Source of the DNA: Caprimulgus europaeus
Lineage: Eukaryota > Chordata > Aves > Caprimulgiformes > Caprimulgidae
Assembly: GCA_907165065.1 (NCBI GenBank)
Contig: OU015523.1
Location: 24,269,834-24,333,833, forward strand
Direction: 5' to 3'
Length of the DNA stretch: 64,000 bases
The translations under genes and the position numbers were made by a program. Shown piece by piece: positions 36,335-49,500 of the stretch. Under the pieces are notes generated by a model. It had not been told where the DNA came from and made no database searches. It saw only the letters and a program-made list of their open reading frames with translations. The stretch's first letter is position 1. Every line of letters begins with the position of its first letter.

Positions 36335-39300
36335 CCCTGGAAAATAAACACATTTTTCTTTGGAAAATAAACACATACACTTAGCACCTTAAAAGTATAG
36401 AAACTAATGATCTTAAAAAAAAACCCACATTCTTTGCAATATTGAATCTTAAGAATTGTCAGCTTCCGCAAACTTGAAACAGATGCAAATTATTTCATGG
36501 AAAATAAATAAAGAAGAAAGATTTTTAAATTTGAATATCAGAGGAGAAAATGTATGACATTCAAAGGGTGACTTTATTTTTGATTGATTCTGAGAGTGCT
36601 GTATTATTTGGTGGGGAAGTGTTTTATTTAGTTCTTGGAAAATTAGAAGAAATATATAACAGAAAAGATTGAAACTGACCTTTTTTTCTATAGAAGTTTG
36701 AAATATACAATGATATTATGTGAAAGAAATGTATCATTGGCATGACCATGAGACTATAATTCTTTTTAACAGATGCACATTGCCAATTGCTATGAAAAGT
36801 ACTTTTTAAAAATATGCTTTCTTTCACATAAGATTTGAGAGAGTGACCTTCCATGAACTCTTATGATGGATAAAATCAGATCCATAAATGCTTCTAAAAA
36901 GCAGTTAAATAAAAGCAAAAACATGTCTCAGGTAAATTAATTGAAGAATTGACATGGAAATTCATTGATTTATATCTACTGGTGCAAAATGACCAAAGTT
37001 GTGTTTAAATTCCCAGACTTAATTCCCATTGCATGGTTTTAATGCTTTTCATAACATGCAAAATGCTACCATGTCATGAAAAACTTAATTAGAAAAATTG
37101 CTGAGTTGCACAATGTTGTTATACAATTGCCAGCTACTCTTCAAATTATTGTAATGACAAATTATTTTGTATGAATTAGTTGCTTCATCAACACACAAAG
37201 TTGTTTGACACAAAGAAAAAGAGGGAAGGTAAACTTCAGGTTTTTTAAACCATTCCACCCCTCCACCCAGCTTCACAAAGCAAAACATCACAGTAAATGG
37301 CAACAAAGGGAGATATGCTTCAGAAATGCACTCTGATCTAAACTGATAAACTAAAGTAGGTGCTCCTTGAGCGAGCTTCTTTAAGAGAACTGCAAAGATT
37401 TCACTGTAATGTGGGAAGCTATTCAGTTGATTGAAACCAAACCAAGAAGCAAAAACTTCAAGGGCAGATAGAAATTGAGGAGTGCTGTATATAAACCCAC
37501 ATCCTTTTTGTTCATGTCATACCTTGTCATTTTAAGTTTTAAAAAGCTCATTTATTCTAATTAATTTAAAAATCCTTTTGGCCTTTTTTGAGAAGTTTTC
37601 TATAGGAGACATCTAAGCAAACCCACCTCAAATCTCTGGCTGTCTGGGCACTCCCATACCATTTACATGGGTAGCTGTTATTGGAGTTAGGCAGCTAACG
37701 GTTTGAATAACGGTTGGTTACAATAACTATTATTGGGAAAACAAACAAACTTCACCAAATCTGCATATTTCACATTCATTATTTGATGTAAGAATCTGTA
37801 CTGCATTTGCATTTCTGTAAAATCAAGGGGATAATTTAATATACATATAGTTTGAGTATCCAAAGATAGACACAAGGGAATATTTGTTATAAAGCAGAAT
37901 GCTCCCCAGCCCTGCATACACAAAGACCACTTAGTGGGATAGAATATTCCAGTAAATTTTAGAAGTCCTAATTCCCCCTCATTTTCATAAGTTATAATAA
38001 CACTACTCAGCACCAGAAAGTACTGCAAATGACAACAAAATAATAGTGTTAAAGGTTGTCTCTGTTAGTGCAGTCTGACAGAAATTAGTTAGAAGGAATA
38101 GACCTGTTATTGCAATATGTGTTCTGCTGGCTTCCTTTGGGATGACTACAAGCAGTTCTTACTTCTTAAATACCTTTACTAGCCCAAATATGAAGAAAAA
38201 AGCAATATATTGTAAAGGTTAGTAAGACTGACTTTGTCTTTGACAGCCTTTCACTGTTGATGTTATAGTGTAAGATTAAATCAAGTGTACATGCTTGCTG
38301 CGCACAGTGGGCTGAAAATGGCTAGTGAGAATGTATACCTAGATATAATTCTGTCCTGATGTTTTCTCTTTCTCCATATACTTTCTTCTACCCACAATAA
38401 AAGACTTTATTTTCACAGATTTTGCTTCAGCAAAACAAACAAATAAACAGTCCTTTGCTCTGCCTATGAGACAGGTTTTATATCCAGGGTGATCAGGAAA
38501 TTGAGTGTCTCAAAATGTATACAGGACAAACAGGGTTCATCATATTGCCATGCAGAGAAAGGTAACACTGCAACTAAGGACAAGACTTAAAAATGGGGGG
38601 AAAACCCCAAAAGACAAAGCTAAATATTTCTCCCTACCTATGGTTTCTTCAGGGGCCTTAGGTGAAGGAGTAGTCTCACAGTTGATGTCATTTTTTTTCT
38701 AATTTGAATGGCATTTTACCCACAGGTTGGAAATTTATTCTTTTAATCCTTCTTGGGACCATGTTTATCAAAGTATTTGCTGTTTATTTGTCTAAACCCA
38801 TTTAATGTGGCTTTGTCCATTTTTCTCAAAAGCAAAGATGCCACCATTCATATTCCAAAAACTATTAAGAATTAAAGAAGGTGTTTTAACATTTTATATA
38901 CCAAGTATGGGAAAAAAATGCATGATTGTCTGCAGCAAGTCTATACGTTTCCTCATCTCAGTATGTAAGGGAACCCAGAAAGGAGAAGAAAATGTACACA
39001 TGTTTGTTGAAATTGTTGAATAACAACTAGTTTCTGTCTTAATATACTAATTATTGACCCGTTAAGCATATACTGTAAAATATCAAAACAAAATACAGAA
39101 AAAAATTGGTTCCTATTGGCACACACTCCAAAAGTGGCTATGAAAACAACAGTTGTCTTTGGGTCGGAAGAAAAAATCTCATCTGTAAGAATTATAGCTC
39201 TGCAGAAACAGAACATACAGTGACAAAACATTTATAAAAAAATAAAATCAGTGACAGCCAGTTTTAAATATTGTATATATATATATATATAAATTTTCTC

Positions 39301-41623
39301 CTTGAAATTAACTATTTGTCACCTTGAAATGAACTAAAGGAGTAATACAGTACGTCATCAATAGAACTCAAAAAATTCAGCAAAACTTCTGCTTCTTCAG
39401 ATGAAGAAAATAACAATACATATTTACATTAAAAAAAATGCACAACAATTGAAATATAGAAAAAAATTTCCATCAAAAATGATCAAATATCTTTTATAGT
39501 AACAAAATGCTTATTGTAGCAGTGGAAAATACTGTAGCCCTTATCACAGCACAAATATACAAAAGTTTAAAAACAGAGAGAAATAGAATCTAGATAAATA
39601 AACAGATCATTCAAACTAATATCTCAGACTACAGTATAATTGAAAAGAGAAGCTGTATTAGATATTCTTCTCAAATATAAATTCTTCAGGCTGAAACTCC
39701 CCGCTCCGTTATTCAACAGTTTTCTCACCAGTTTCTCTACAGTCCCAACTTCTTTATCAAATAGTGAAGTATTTAAGTATGTGCTAATACTTAACCACCC
39801 AGGAAAAGTCCAAGATTCAGTTTTTATTGTTCGCTTTCTGTTCCTATTATTCAGACTGATGCCGTCTTCTCTTTATGAAGTAAATCTGAACTGCAAATAA
39901 TAGAATATGCATGTGTTGTAAAATAGGCAAAACATTTTCTCTGCTCCTTCTCCAATTTTAACGTCTCATACTAAAGTTGTGCACAGCCTGTAAGACTGCT
40001 CCTATGAAAAAAGTGTCTGTTTAAGTGTTGCCTCCATAATCAGAGACTATAAACTTAAAAGCTTGTAATGTTATGTCTCTCATCCATTTCTATCTCATCA
40101 GGATGATCTTTCTCCAGATGTTTGGAAACTGAAGCTCAAGGACTGGAAAAAGCCTAGGATGTCTCTTCAAACAGTTTACAGCCACGAGATCTCTTTTCAT
40201 AAATATGTATGGCCTGCCAACAGTCTTTGAATGGTTATGTGACACCAGAAAAGCCTTCTCTTTTACATGATGGAAAAAACTGTAAGCAATTCTGAGTTCA
40301 GATTTTTTTAGATTTATGCGATGATGTTTCTACACACTCCCCCCGCCTCTTTTTTTCTAGGAATGGAAAACATCACTTAGTATTTAAATGTGGCTTATTC
40401 TCCTAAAAGATTATAACATTATTACAAAGGGAAATTGTGCATTAGTATCATTGCATTGTGTGCAAATGTTCTGCTCTTTATCTCTTTTTGATATGTAATG
40501 TGTTTTTATGACACTTACTGATGAGTGCTACCATAACAATCTGATCAGCATTAGAAACTGTTCTACTCACACAATCATTCTCCTCTCCTTTAAATACCTC
40601 ATAACAATGTTTCCCTTTGACTAAACAGTACATTAACTACTTCATCTAAAGAACACTTTTAATGTGAATAAAATATAATTAGAAAATGTAAACCACTGAC
40701 CTTTCCTTACATTTATATACATTTTCTTTTATTCTGGAGATATTTTTAAATTATTATGCTCAACAGTTACTTAGACACTATCACACAGCTGTGAGTTTAC
40801 TACTTAATGGTACATTAAAAATCTTTTCTGGCTGTAGCTTCTAGATTCAGCATAATATTTTCCAGTGCCATATTATTCCTACTTTGTATTCCTGGAGCCT
40901 CATTAAAACCATTAATGTTAAGATATCTAGATAAAATATTTTGCAGAAATTAAAACATTTATCTTACAGAGAAAGAGGCTAATATGCACATGTTCTTACA
41001 AATAAATGAAAAATATTTTCCTGAAGACTACCAGTTATTTATAAATGTGAAGAATAGATTAAAGACTTTATGGGGGAAATGCAGATGGAAAAAAATAATA
41101 CATTGTTTGCTTTTAACAATTAATTAAAAGTCACATATTTTTTTGAATGCAAAAGTAACATATAGTACAATAATATCTTCCAAAATACGGTTGTATTAAC
41201 TTCTCATTCTGGTCAATAGTATTTAGTTTGCAACTTACCAGCAAATCTAAAGGTCTTTCCAGTTACTGAGGTCAGACAAGTAAATATCAGAAGGACATTG
41301 ACAGAGTCATTACCTTTTATCAGTCCTTCCTTCCTCTCAGAGGAACCTGAGAATTTACTGGTATGAACTATGGAGATTGCACCTTTAATTTTCCTGTCAG
41401 AGGAATGATCATAGGAACAAGGAAAACTAATGGGTCCAATGACCCTGAATGTCGTGCAGCAGCTCTAATTGTCTCTCATAATATGTGAAATCAAGCACTG
41501 CTGCAAACCCCAAATGACTCTTTCAATGAATTTAGGACATACAGTCCTGGCTGGGGAACTGATTTTAACATATTATTTTTCCATCTCCATTTTTTGCATC
41601 CTGATCTACAAAGGAAACTTACA
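36335..41623. other. AT-rich intergenic DNA, no gene supported
   Basis: It contains a (TA)n run at 39274-39290 and many A/T homopolymers. Open frames are at most 113 codons (37687-38028, minus) without recognisable domains. I see no LTR or LINE signature. Confidence 0.6.
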
Positions 41624-42272
41624 ACTTCTGTGCTAGTTTTAGCTGTGGTATAGTCAATTTTCTTCATAGCAGCTACTATGGGGCTATGTTTTGGATTTAT
41701 GCTAGAAACAGTGTGGTTTCAGCTATTGCTGAACATTGCTTTAACAGCATCAAGGCCTTCTCTGCTTCTCATACTGCCCTGCAGGGGCTGAGGCTGGGGA
41801 TGCTCAAGAAGCTGGGAGGGGATACAGCTGAGAGAGCTAAGCCTAATTGATCAAAGTGATATCCCGTACTGTACGCTGTCATATTCAGTACAAAAAGTTT
41901 GTGGAATAAGAAGGAAGATGGAGATGTTTGGAGTGATGATGTTTGTTTTTGCAAGTAACTGCTACTGATATGTTAGAATTAATCAATAGTTTATGATTAA
42001 ATTTGATTTTCATAGTATAAAATCATAAGAAATATTTTAATAAAAAGTATGTTTGCACAGCAACCGAATGCTACTATGAAATCCCTGTACAGCCCCGTAC
42101 CAAGGCCGAAGGGATTGGTCAAAATCATCTGGTAGGAACCTTAACTTAAGTAAGAAGCACAAGTTGATCTGTAAACTGACTTATGATACTTATATAGAAA
42201 ACTAGAAGAATACATGTAGCTGTCAAGATCTGGATTAATAAGAATGGGGAGAGAATGGGGAGAGAAGCCTAC

Positions 42273-42694
42273 TGTAACGGTTTGTAGGTGCTGCCAAGAA
42301 AGGGAAGCCTACTGTAATGGTTTATAGGTGCCTGCCAAGAAACTGTGTCCTTAACCAAAAGGTAATTCCAGCAGGGGGAGATCGCGACCACCAATCCACG
42401 CACCACCGACCCATATTACACCCCAGACTCATTTCCAGATGATTCTAACAGTTATTGCACAGAATTGGAAATAGAAGGAGAATATGCTAACGATTTCCTG
42501 CAAATAACATGTTTATGTATGACTACTTAATGAATACGTATGAGTAAGCTCTATATAAGATGTATGATTTTGGTGCATGGTGTGTGTTGATCGTGAGAGA
42601 ACTCACTTGTGCACCCAACTGTTAATAAAGAAGTGTCTGCTTATCTGCATCACATCGGTGTTGGTAAGTTTCTTACTCCGGATTTTCGGTAACA
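42273..42694 (+). repeat. LTR of the nested ERVK-like element
   Basis: It starts TGTAACGGTTTGTAGGTG and ends TTTTCGGTAACA. It contains a TATATAA box (42552-42558) and an AATAAA signal (42624-42629) about 70 bp apart, a normal U3-R arrangement. The first 40 bp, together with the preceding purine end, are tandemly duplicated (42264-42303 and 42304-42343, starting GAAGCCTACTGTAAC and GAAGCCTACTGTAAT). Confidence 0.75.
42552..42558 (+). promoter_or_regulatory. LTR TATA box
   Basis: TATATAA lies in the U3-like part of the nested LTR, about 70 bp upstream of its AATAAA. It is relevant only if the LTR still drives transcription. Confidence 0.5.
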
Positions 42695-42936
42695 TAACCA
42701 TTATTCGTGATGCAGCCCTGCTTTCTTGGAGATATCTAAACACCTGTCTGCTGATGGCAAGTGGGGAAATAATTCCTTATTTTGCTTTCCTTGTGTGCAT
42801 GGCTTTTGCTTTACCTACTAAAAAGTCTATATCTCAACCCATGAGTTTTCTCACTCTCCCTCCTTCCACCAGAGGAGAGTGAGAAAACAAATTTGTGGTG
42901 TTTGATTTCCAGCTGGAACTAAACCACAACAACTTC

Positions 42937-44975
42937 AAAAGGCAGATTCAGAAATCAGAAGTAACTCATGCACTAGACAGAAAAAACAGGGATTAAGAAA
43001 GAATATGATTCTATTTCACACAACAAATTTTTACAACTCACTACCAGCTGTCTCTTCACTTTGAGAGCGGTAAAAGGAATATTTACCTATATCTCTTATT
43101 TACTAGAGACAATAATTTTCTACTTCATGTTTTGTTAACACCTCAGTGAAAGTATTTATTAACATAAATAAGAAAACTCAGAGAAATTCTTTTAAACTTG
43201 ATTTGAAGATATCAGTACTTGTACATTGGTCTGAATAAATCAATGGAGTGCTTTGCATCACTGCAAACGGAGGAAAAAGTCAGACTTCTTGCTTTTTATG
43301 CATTCTTTGAAACAGCTACAGAGGTTGTTGAAAGCCTCAGCTTTACAAAGCAATCTGTAAATTTTACAATACAGTTCTATTTTTCTAGTTGCTGCATGCT
43401 GTTTTATGTAGCAGATACTTTGGTCATCCATTCAAGGCATTGGATGTAAGGAGGAAATTCAGCATGCAAAGGACATTTAGGAAAGGATATGCAAATTTAT
43501 TCTTCAGCTTCCGAATAAGGGCTCAAGCCAGTTTCACTGTTTACTTAAAGTGACTCCAGATATACGATACCAGGGGTTTTGGTCTGTCTTCACTTTTGCA
43601 GGTATTTCTTACGACACTTTTTTCCTGCTGTTAAGCAGTGGTGGTATAATCTGCAATATGTTTCATATACCTAATTTCTCTCAATATCTAGCTTCTAAGA
43701 AGCACCATAAACCCTGATGAACTGTAACCTGCCTTCTAGTTATCGTTTAAAGAGATTTCTCTATCTCATAAACTGATTTCTGATTGTGTTGCAGTTTCAA
43801 TTGCTATTTATATTGAAATGAAAGGTAACTAGTATAGACCATATAAATAGCAAACAGTATGAGGTCACAGTTTTGTTAGAGATAACCTGTCTTGTTTGCA
43901 ATAAGGCAGATAACTCTTTCAAGATTTCAAAATTCCAGTCTTATAAATGTAACATTCATTCACTGATATTGCAGGTAGTCTTTGGCTTTCAAAGGAGGCT
44001 TTGCTCAGGCAGCTGTTTTAATTCCTGTTTTTCAAGACAGGTCAAATAGCCACAGGGAAAATGGCCTCTGAGACACAAAGCTTCAATAACTGTGCTCAGT
44101 TCCCAGCACAGAACCTTCAGGTGTGCTACATATCCAAAGTATCACCACTACCTTCTGTGATTTAATTTGAGGTTTAATATATTGCTATGCACGCTATCTA
44201 ATAACAGAAAATTAAGTTCCTAGTGCCAGAATCATTCTGTGCAGTGTAAAAAATAGACTGATAATAACTGTCACTCATTTACCAATGTCAGAGGGAAGAT
44301 TTGCTGCTTTTGACTATAGAAAGTCTTCGTAGATCAGGTTCATCTGGGGTAACTTGTTAATCAGTAATTTTGAAATCATAAAAAAAAAATGAAGGCCAAA
44401 TTACCAGTCCTTCAGGTCACTTGGAGTACCCTCTGTGGCAAACATGAAAACAGTTTTTCTGTTGTCTTTTCGCTTACTGGGGCCAATGTATGCCAGTGTT
44501 TCTTGCAGAGACACTTTGTGCAACGTGGAAGCTACTGTGACCAGAATGGATCACCAATATAATTGCAAAATGCTGTTTTCAGATTGGTGCACATTCATCA
44601 CCCAGGAAAGCACACTTGGCCATTGTCGACCTGCTAAGAGCCTCATTCATCTTTTAAGGTGAGTAGACTACAGGAACACGAGCCACTACAGTCATTACAA
44701 ACACAAATCAGTATTCCTTCATTAAATGCTAGAGGGCTTGTCTGCATCCTTCTCTACACATAAAAACTATCACAAGTTGGCAATGTTATTTTCACTGTAT
44801 GAGCTTTGAAAGGCCAACTCTGAATTAATTATGAGAGGTTGAAGGACTAGGTTGTATTTTGTACTGAGTCCCTACTCACTTTAGGGACTTTATTTGAAAC
44901 TTCTTTGCTGTGGTATGGCATACTAGCAAAGTATTCATTAGATAGCAGAAAAAATCAATTCTAGCCTCATCCATT
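42937..44975. other. AT-rich intergenic DNA with one exon-like ORF
   Basis: Nothing recognisable apart from the exon-like ORF at 44444-44658, listed separately. Confidence 0.55.
44444..44658 (+). other. Speculative exon-like ORF with signal-peptide-like start and splice donor
   Basis: From ATG at 44444 the frame encodes about 71 residues. The N-terminus is hydrophobic (MKTVFLLSFRLLGPMYASV) and is followed by a Cys-containing segment with six cysteines. Near its end the DNA reads TTTTAAG|GTGAGT (44652-44664), a strong splice-donor consensus, after which the frame would close at TGA. I do not recognise the protein. No partner exon or promoter could be identified, and a chance ORF remains the more likely explanation. 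Confidence 0.15.
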
Positions 44976-45108
44976 ATTTCATTTCATTTCATTTCATTTC
45001 ATTTCATTTCATTTCATTTCATTTCATTTCATTTCATTTCATTTCATTATTTCATTTCATTTCATTTCATTTCATTTCATTTCATTTCATTTCATTTCAT
45101 TTCATTTC
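44976..45108 (+). repeat. (ATTTC)n pentanucleotide microsatellite
   Basis: About 26 nearly perfect ATTTC units run over 133 bp, with one short interruption (ATTATTTC at about 45046-45053). The purity suggests an actively length-variable tract. Confidence 0.97.
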
Positions 45109-46156
45109 TTTTCATTTTTAATTAGTTAATTGTTGTGTGGGGTTTTTTTTATACAAAGGTTCAAATGGTCCACTGTGCGCATGTGCATATTGAGAGATAT
45201 AATTAGAAATTAAACTCAATTGGTCTAACTTCAGGTACGTTTTTACTTGCATCTTCCTGAGAGTCTTAGCATGAAGGGTAGAAAATTAGAAACTGTTCAA
45301 ATCAGTAGTAGTTCATGAACATTCAACTCTTTTTATCATTAATGAAATTTAAATCCCCTGTGCTGCCTCTACGAGGGAAGCTGAATTAAGAATATATAAT
45401 GGTAGCAGGGAGTCAATATTTTGTTAGTTATGTTCATGCCATTATTGCAGTGAGAACTAAATATTAAAAAACAATTACATCTTATTCACAAAACAGTTGC
45501 TCTCTGCTGAAATTTTAAGATGTAAGCTTAATTTTGCAGAAAAAGTAATTTTCTATTCATATTTCATACTGCAACAGCACAATATTTTGCAATGAATAGA
45601 GCAGTATTCACTGTAGGAAAAATTTTATAATTACTCTATTAGTTGCATGACAATGAACCAGGGGAAATTGTGAGAAACTAGCAACAAATTCAGTGTAAAA
45701 TTTATGCTTAGAAGTCTAACTGCTTAATTTAAATGTGTATGATTGAAAATTATTATTGTTATTAATATTAATATTGTTATGAAAACATATGCACCAAGGT
45801 CTGCAGATTCAGGTGATTCTTCTACTTCTTGCAATATTTTATGTGATCAAAAAAGTTGCCAATATTCTGATGGCTCTGAAAATACCACTTTTTCCTCCAT
45901 TCCACCCCTCATCTCTGAGAATCACATATTTAGGAATGATAATTAAAATATATATTCATCACACAATCTACAATCTTCATGAACTCCACTTACATCAACA
46001 GAAAGAATTCCCCACAGCAAAATCAAAATAACACCATCACAACACTGACAAAAGTGGACAACTTACTCACAATCCACCTCTTGTCCCTTCACCAAAATTT
46101 AAAACAAAAATTCCCCACAATTATAATGCTCTTTGCTCTCATGTTATGAGACAGTT
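45109..46156. other. AT-rich intergenic DNA, no gene supported
   Basis: Two overlapping small frames (45743-45946, 45789-46031) show no domain. I see nothing else. Confidence 0.6.
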
Positions 46157-46218
46157 ATGGTTGGTCTCGATGATCACAGAGGTCTTTTCCAATCAGATGG
46201 TTCTATGATTCTATGAAT
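46157..46218 (+). mobile_element. CR1 LINE 3' tip
   Basis: About 60 bp of the CR1 3' terminus: TGGTTGGTCTCGATGATCAC, GGTCTTTTCCAATC, ending TTCTATGATTCTATGAAT. It is a severely 5'-truncated copy. Confidence 0.85.
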
Positions 46219-46566
46219 ATGCATCACCATAGTCTTTACCATGGGCTGCAGCAGAATCTCTGCTCTGGCACCTGGAGCACCTCCTCCCCTTTCTTTTTCA
46301 CTGACCTTGGTGTCTGCAGAGTTGTTGTTCTCACATATTCTCACTCCTCTCTCCATCTGCAATTGCAAAAGGTTTTTTTTTCCCCTCCCTTCTTAAACAT
46401 GTTATCACAGAGGTGCTACCACCGTTGCTGATGGACAGCAGTGGGTTTAACTTGGAGCCAACTGGCATTGGACCTACAGACAGAGGTGAATTTTCTGTAT
46501 GCTTCTCAGAGAAGCCACCCCTATAGTCCGTCTGCTACCAAAACCTTACCATGCAAATGCAGTGCA
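46219..46566 (-). mobile_element. Truncated LTR, same family as the LTR at 61054
   Basis: On the minus strand the order is GCATGGTAAGGTTTTGGTAG, ATAGGGGTGGCTTCTCTGAG, CAATGCCAGTTGGCTCCAAG, then CTGCAGCCCATGG. The GTTTTGGTAG-type start and the CTGCAGCCCATGG block also occur in the LTR at 61054-62035, in the same order. The downstream (U5) half is missing, and the remnant abuts the CR1 tip at 46218. The minus start TGCACTGCATTTGC is approximate. Confidence 0.65.
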
Positions 46567-49500
46567 TTTAAAAATATGCAATACCAGTTTCCATGCAATA
46601 TTTTATCTTTTTTCCTTTTTTGCTTGTGTTCTGTTCTCCTGCTTAATCTACACTTGTTGACCTTGATGATAAATGCATTACATGTAGGCCAATGCACTAA
46701 CAAGAAAAATCAAAGTAAAGAACATGGAACTAGCCAGAAAAGGGATTTGAAGCTGAGAAGATAAACTTTCAATTAGAAAAAATTGTATTGGACAAGGAGT
46801 CCACAAAATATATTGTATAGGATATCTCATTATATTTTTTTTTTCTCTCCTTGAAGATGGCATTCTGGTGGGATCACATCTCTGCAATCCAGGCTCCTAT
46901 GAGCATCTTTAAGAACCACTGCTGAAGTTCCTCTGAGGACGTCAGGAACATAAAGTATGTGCAATATAATTCCCATGGCACCCATTCACAATTCCCATGT
47001 CCAAATTGAAGCTGCTAAAAAGCTAATGGTGGCATTTGTCTATCAGAATTTATACATTGAAAACATAAACCTCTAAATAATCTTTTTCTTGTCTTTACAA
47101 GTTATTAGAGTTTACCTGCATTCTGCGGCCTAAAAAAACTCCACAAATATTTAGCCTTGACACCATCTCACTAAGTCAAAGACACTAAATCAGCAACTCT
47201 GCACAGCCCTGTTCCTTGACCTCAGACTGACAAAACAGAGGTCTATACTCAATTCAAATTTGGTTACCTAGAAAGAAGCCAGTGCTTCCATAGTTTCAGT
47301 ACTTTCAATACCTAGAAGCAGAACAGTTATTTCCACTATTTACTTGTCCTATCATCAACAATGATGTTTGCCAACATAGAGATTTTTCTTCAGGTTAAAA
47401 AAGCTGGAATTTAATTGTCTCTGTTTCAGTAAGGGGTAGTGGGTGAGCATCTAGCAGCTGGCCAACATAAACACACCATAGTTAATTTATGATTTTTGTA
47501 TGCTCAAGTTTGCTGATAAACCATTTGACCAAATTCATAAATTTTATGTTGCTATGCATCAGTGTTGCAGCTACTGCTGCTGCCTATTGTAGATCTCAAA
47601 GTGTATTTTTTTTTCACCATGTAATCAAAAGGAAGATAGTGGCAAAGAAGTGACAGAAAAAAATAATCTAGACAGTGGCATGTATTATAAGAACTCCTAA
47701 GTCCTGAAAAAATGCTCATGCATGATTGTGTTCAATTACAGAAATATTAAAATATCAATTACAAAGAATAAATTCCTTATCAACAATGACTGTAAAATGA
47801 CTACTCATTTTTAATTGTACATACAACAGAGTACAGCTGAGTATATTCTCTTAAACAAAGGAAGATAATTCCAAGCAATTGTCAGTGGAATTCCCTTTAT
47901 ACATTTTGGAAATTCTGATACTGTATTGTGTTAAATGGTGATCAGAAGAACAGGGGCATTTTTGGATTCTCTTGTTAGGGGATACAAAATACAACTATAA
48001 GTTAAATCAATATTATCTAGGTAAACCTAAAACTTTATTCAATAAAGTACAGTACATATAAGTTAAATCTGCAGTTATATTTTTTTTTCTGATAAATATA
48101 TTAAGGAGATTTTTATTTAAAAGTGTAAAGTTCATGGTTCCTCATTGTGATAGGCCTATATACAAGTTCAGATTTATCTCCTTACCTCTGTCTTTGAATA
48201 CTAAGAGTACAGAATTTCTAAACCGATTAGTCATAGGATTTGGATGTGAAAATTACATAAAATATGTTTCTCTGATCTTTACAGCAGGACTTATTCTAGG
48301 ATGTATTCAGAAATACAGCATCTAAAAGAAATTCTTTATTCCTATCATCCAGTTTTCAAATTAGTATGTTTCAGACATTCATACAAAACAATAAACTCCA
48401 AGCAATAGGAATTATTTGAAAATTTGCATTTATATCAAAAAAGTGTCACAGGACTCTAATGGTGGTCCAACCTCTGAGAGGTGCAGAGACTATTTAATGC
48501 ATCACATTCCAACAAAAGTTATTTTCATCCATAGTTTAATTTTTCATTCACATGTTAGAAAAATTTTCTTAAACTAAAGCCTGCTCCTACATCAAAAGAT
48601 TTCAGGGAGATTCCAAAGTTACAAACGCTAGATATTTTTACTCTGAGAAGGGCTAGAAGGAATAACAAAAATTAAAATAAGTGTACACTTATGTATGTAT
48701 GCATATACAGTAGAACTTATCATCTCACCAGTTTAGCACTTTATTAAAAAAATGCAGTGACAGTAAAATGAATTATGTGAGTATATAGATGTTGCAGATG
48801 AACACAAGGCAACCAGATGGCATGTACGAGAGTTGGTAATAGGCTACTTGCATCTCGAGAAGAAAAAAATATCTGGTTTTCAGAAACATCATCGTGGGTA
48901 TCCTTTTACAAAGGAAGTTACACAAATCAACACTTTAGTTTAAATAATCAGCACTTTGGAATTTTGATTTCTGGCTTTCCTCTTTGGATTTTAATCCAAG
49001 ATAAATTGATTTTGCTGATGAACGAACCAGAGTTCTTCCCCAGCATAAACTGAGAGATGTGTTTGAAAAAGGACTGAACATCAACCTCTGACTCAGAAAT
49101 ATCACATACACTGAAAGACAATTTGACTGTCTAACTTGCTTTCCCCTGGCATACTTCAGAATGTTGCACAATCGACACAATCTGCTTCTGTATGTTGGTT
49201 TTCTCAGCCTTCTTAAAGGGAATACATGTGGATCATACTTAGAAGAAATAGGATGTGGATAGAAAAACTGCAGGGCTTCTCCATATAAATCTCCACAAAA
49301 ACTCTGGTAGGTATATTGTGCCAAGTGGCATGCCTAATGAGAAAAATATCTACTGAACACTCAGCTTGGAGGGCAATCTGAAGGAAACCTCAGTTAGATA
49401 AATCACTTTCACCCCAAAATGATTAATTATTTTCATGTCTAGTTTCATTTAAGAGCCCATAATTAGACAACACAATAAACCTGTTTAGATATTTACATCA

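Larger units (their letters stand above)
41960..42694 (+). mobile_element. ERVK-like insert (internal 3' end plus LTR) nested in the ERVL LTR
   Basis: The insert separates the two halves of the host LTR, and both junctions share TAAC. Its first 310 bp are AT-rich and end in a polypurine run (about 42240-42267) of the kind that primes plus-strand synthesis immediately before a 3' LTR. The remainder is an LTR. This suggests a 5'-truncated provirus or a partial deletion. Confidence 0.6.
41629..42931 (+). mobile_element. Solo ERVL-type LTR split by a nested element
   Basis: The left half starts TGTGCTAGTTTTAGCTGTGG and runs to GCAAGTAAC (41959). The right half resumes at TAACCATTATTCGTGATGC (42695), includes TCTATATCTCAACCCATGAG, and ends AACTAAACCACAACA. 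The two halves together follow the order of the abundant avian ERVL-type LTR. The pair is flanked by a perfect 5-bp duplication, ACTTC, at 41624-41628 and 42932-42936, the size expected for ERVL integration. No internal retroviral region is present, so this is a solo LTR formed by recombination and later hit by a second insertion. Confidence 0.85.
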
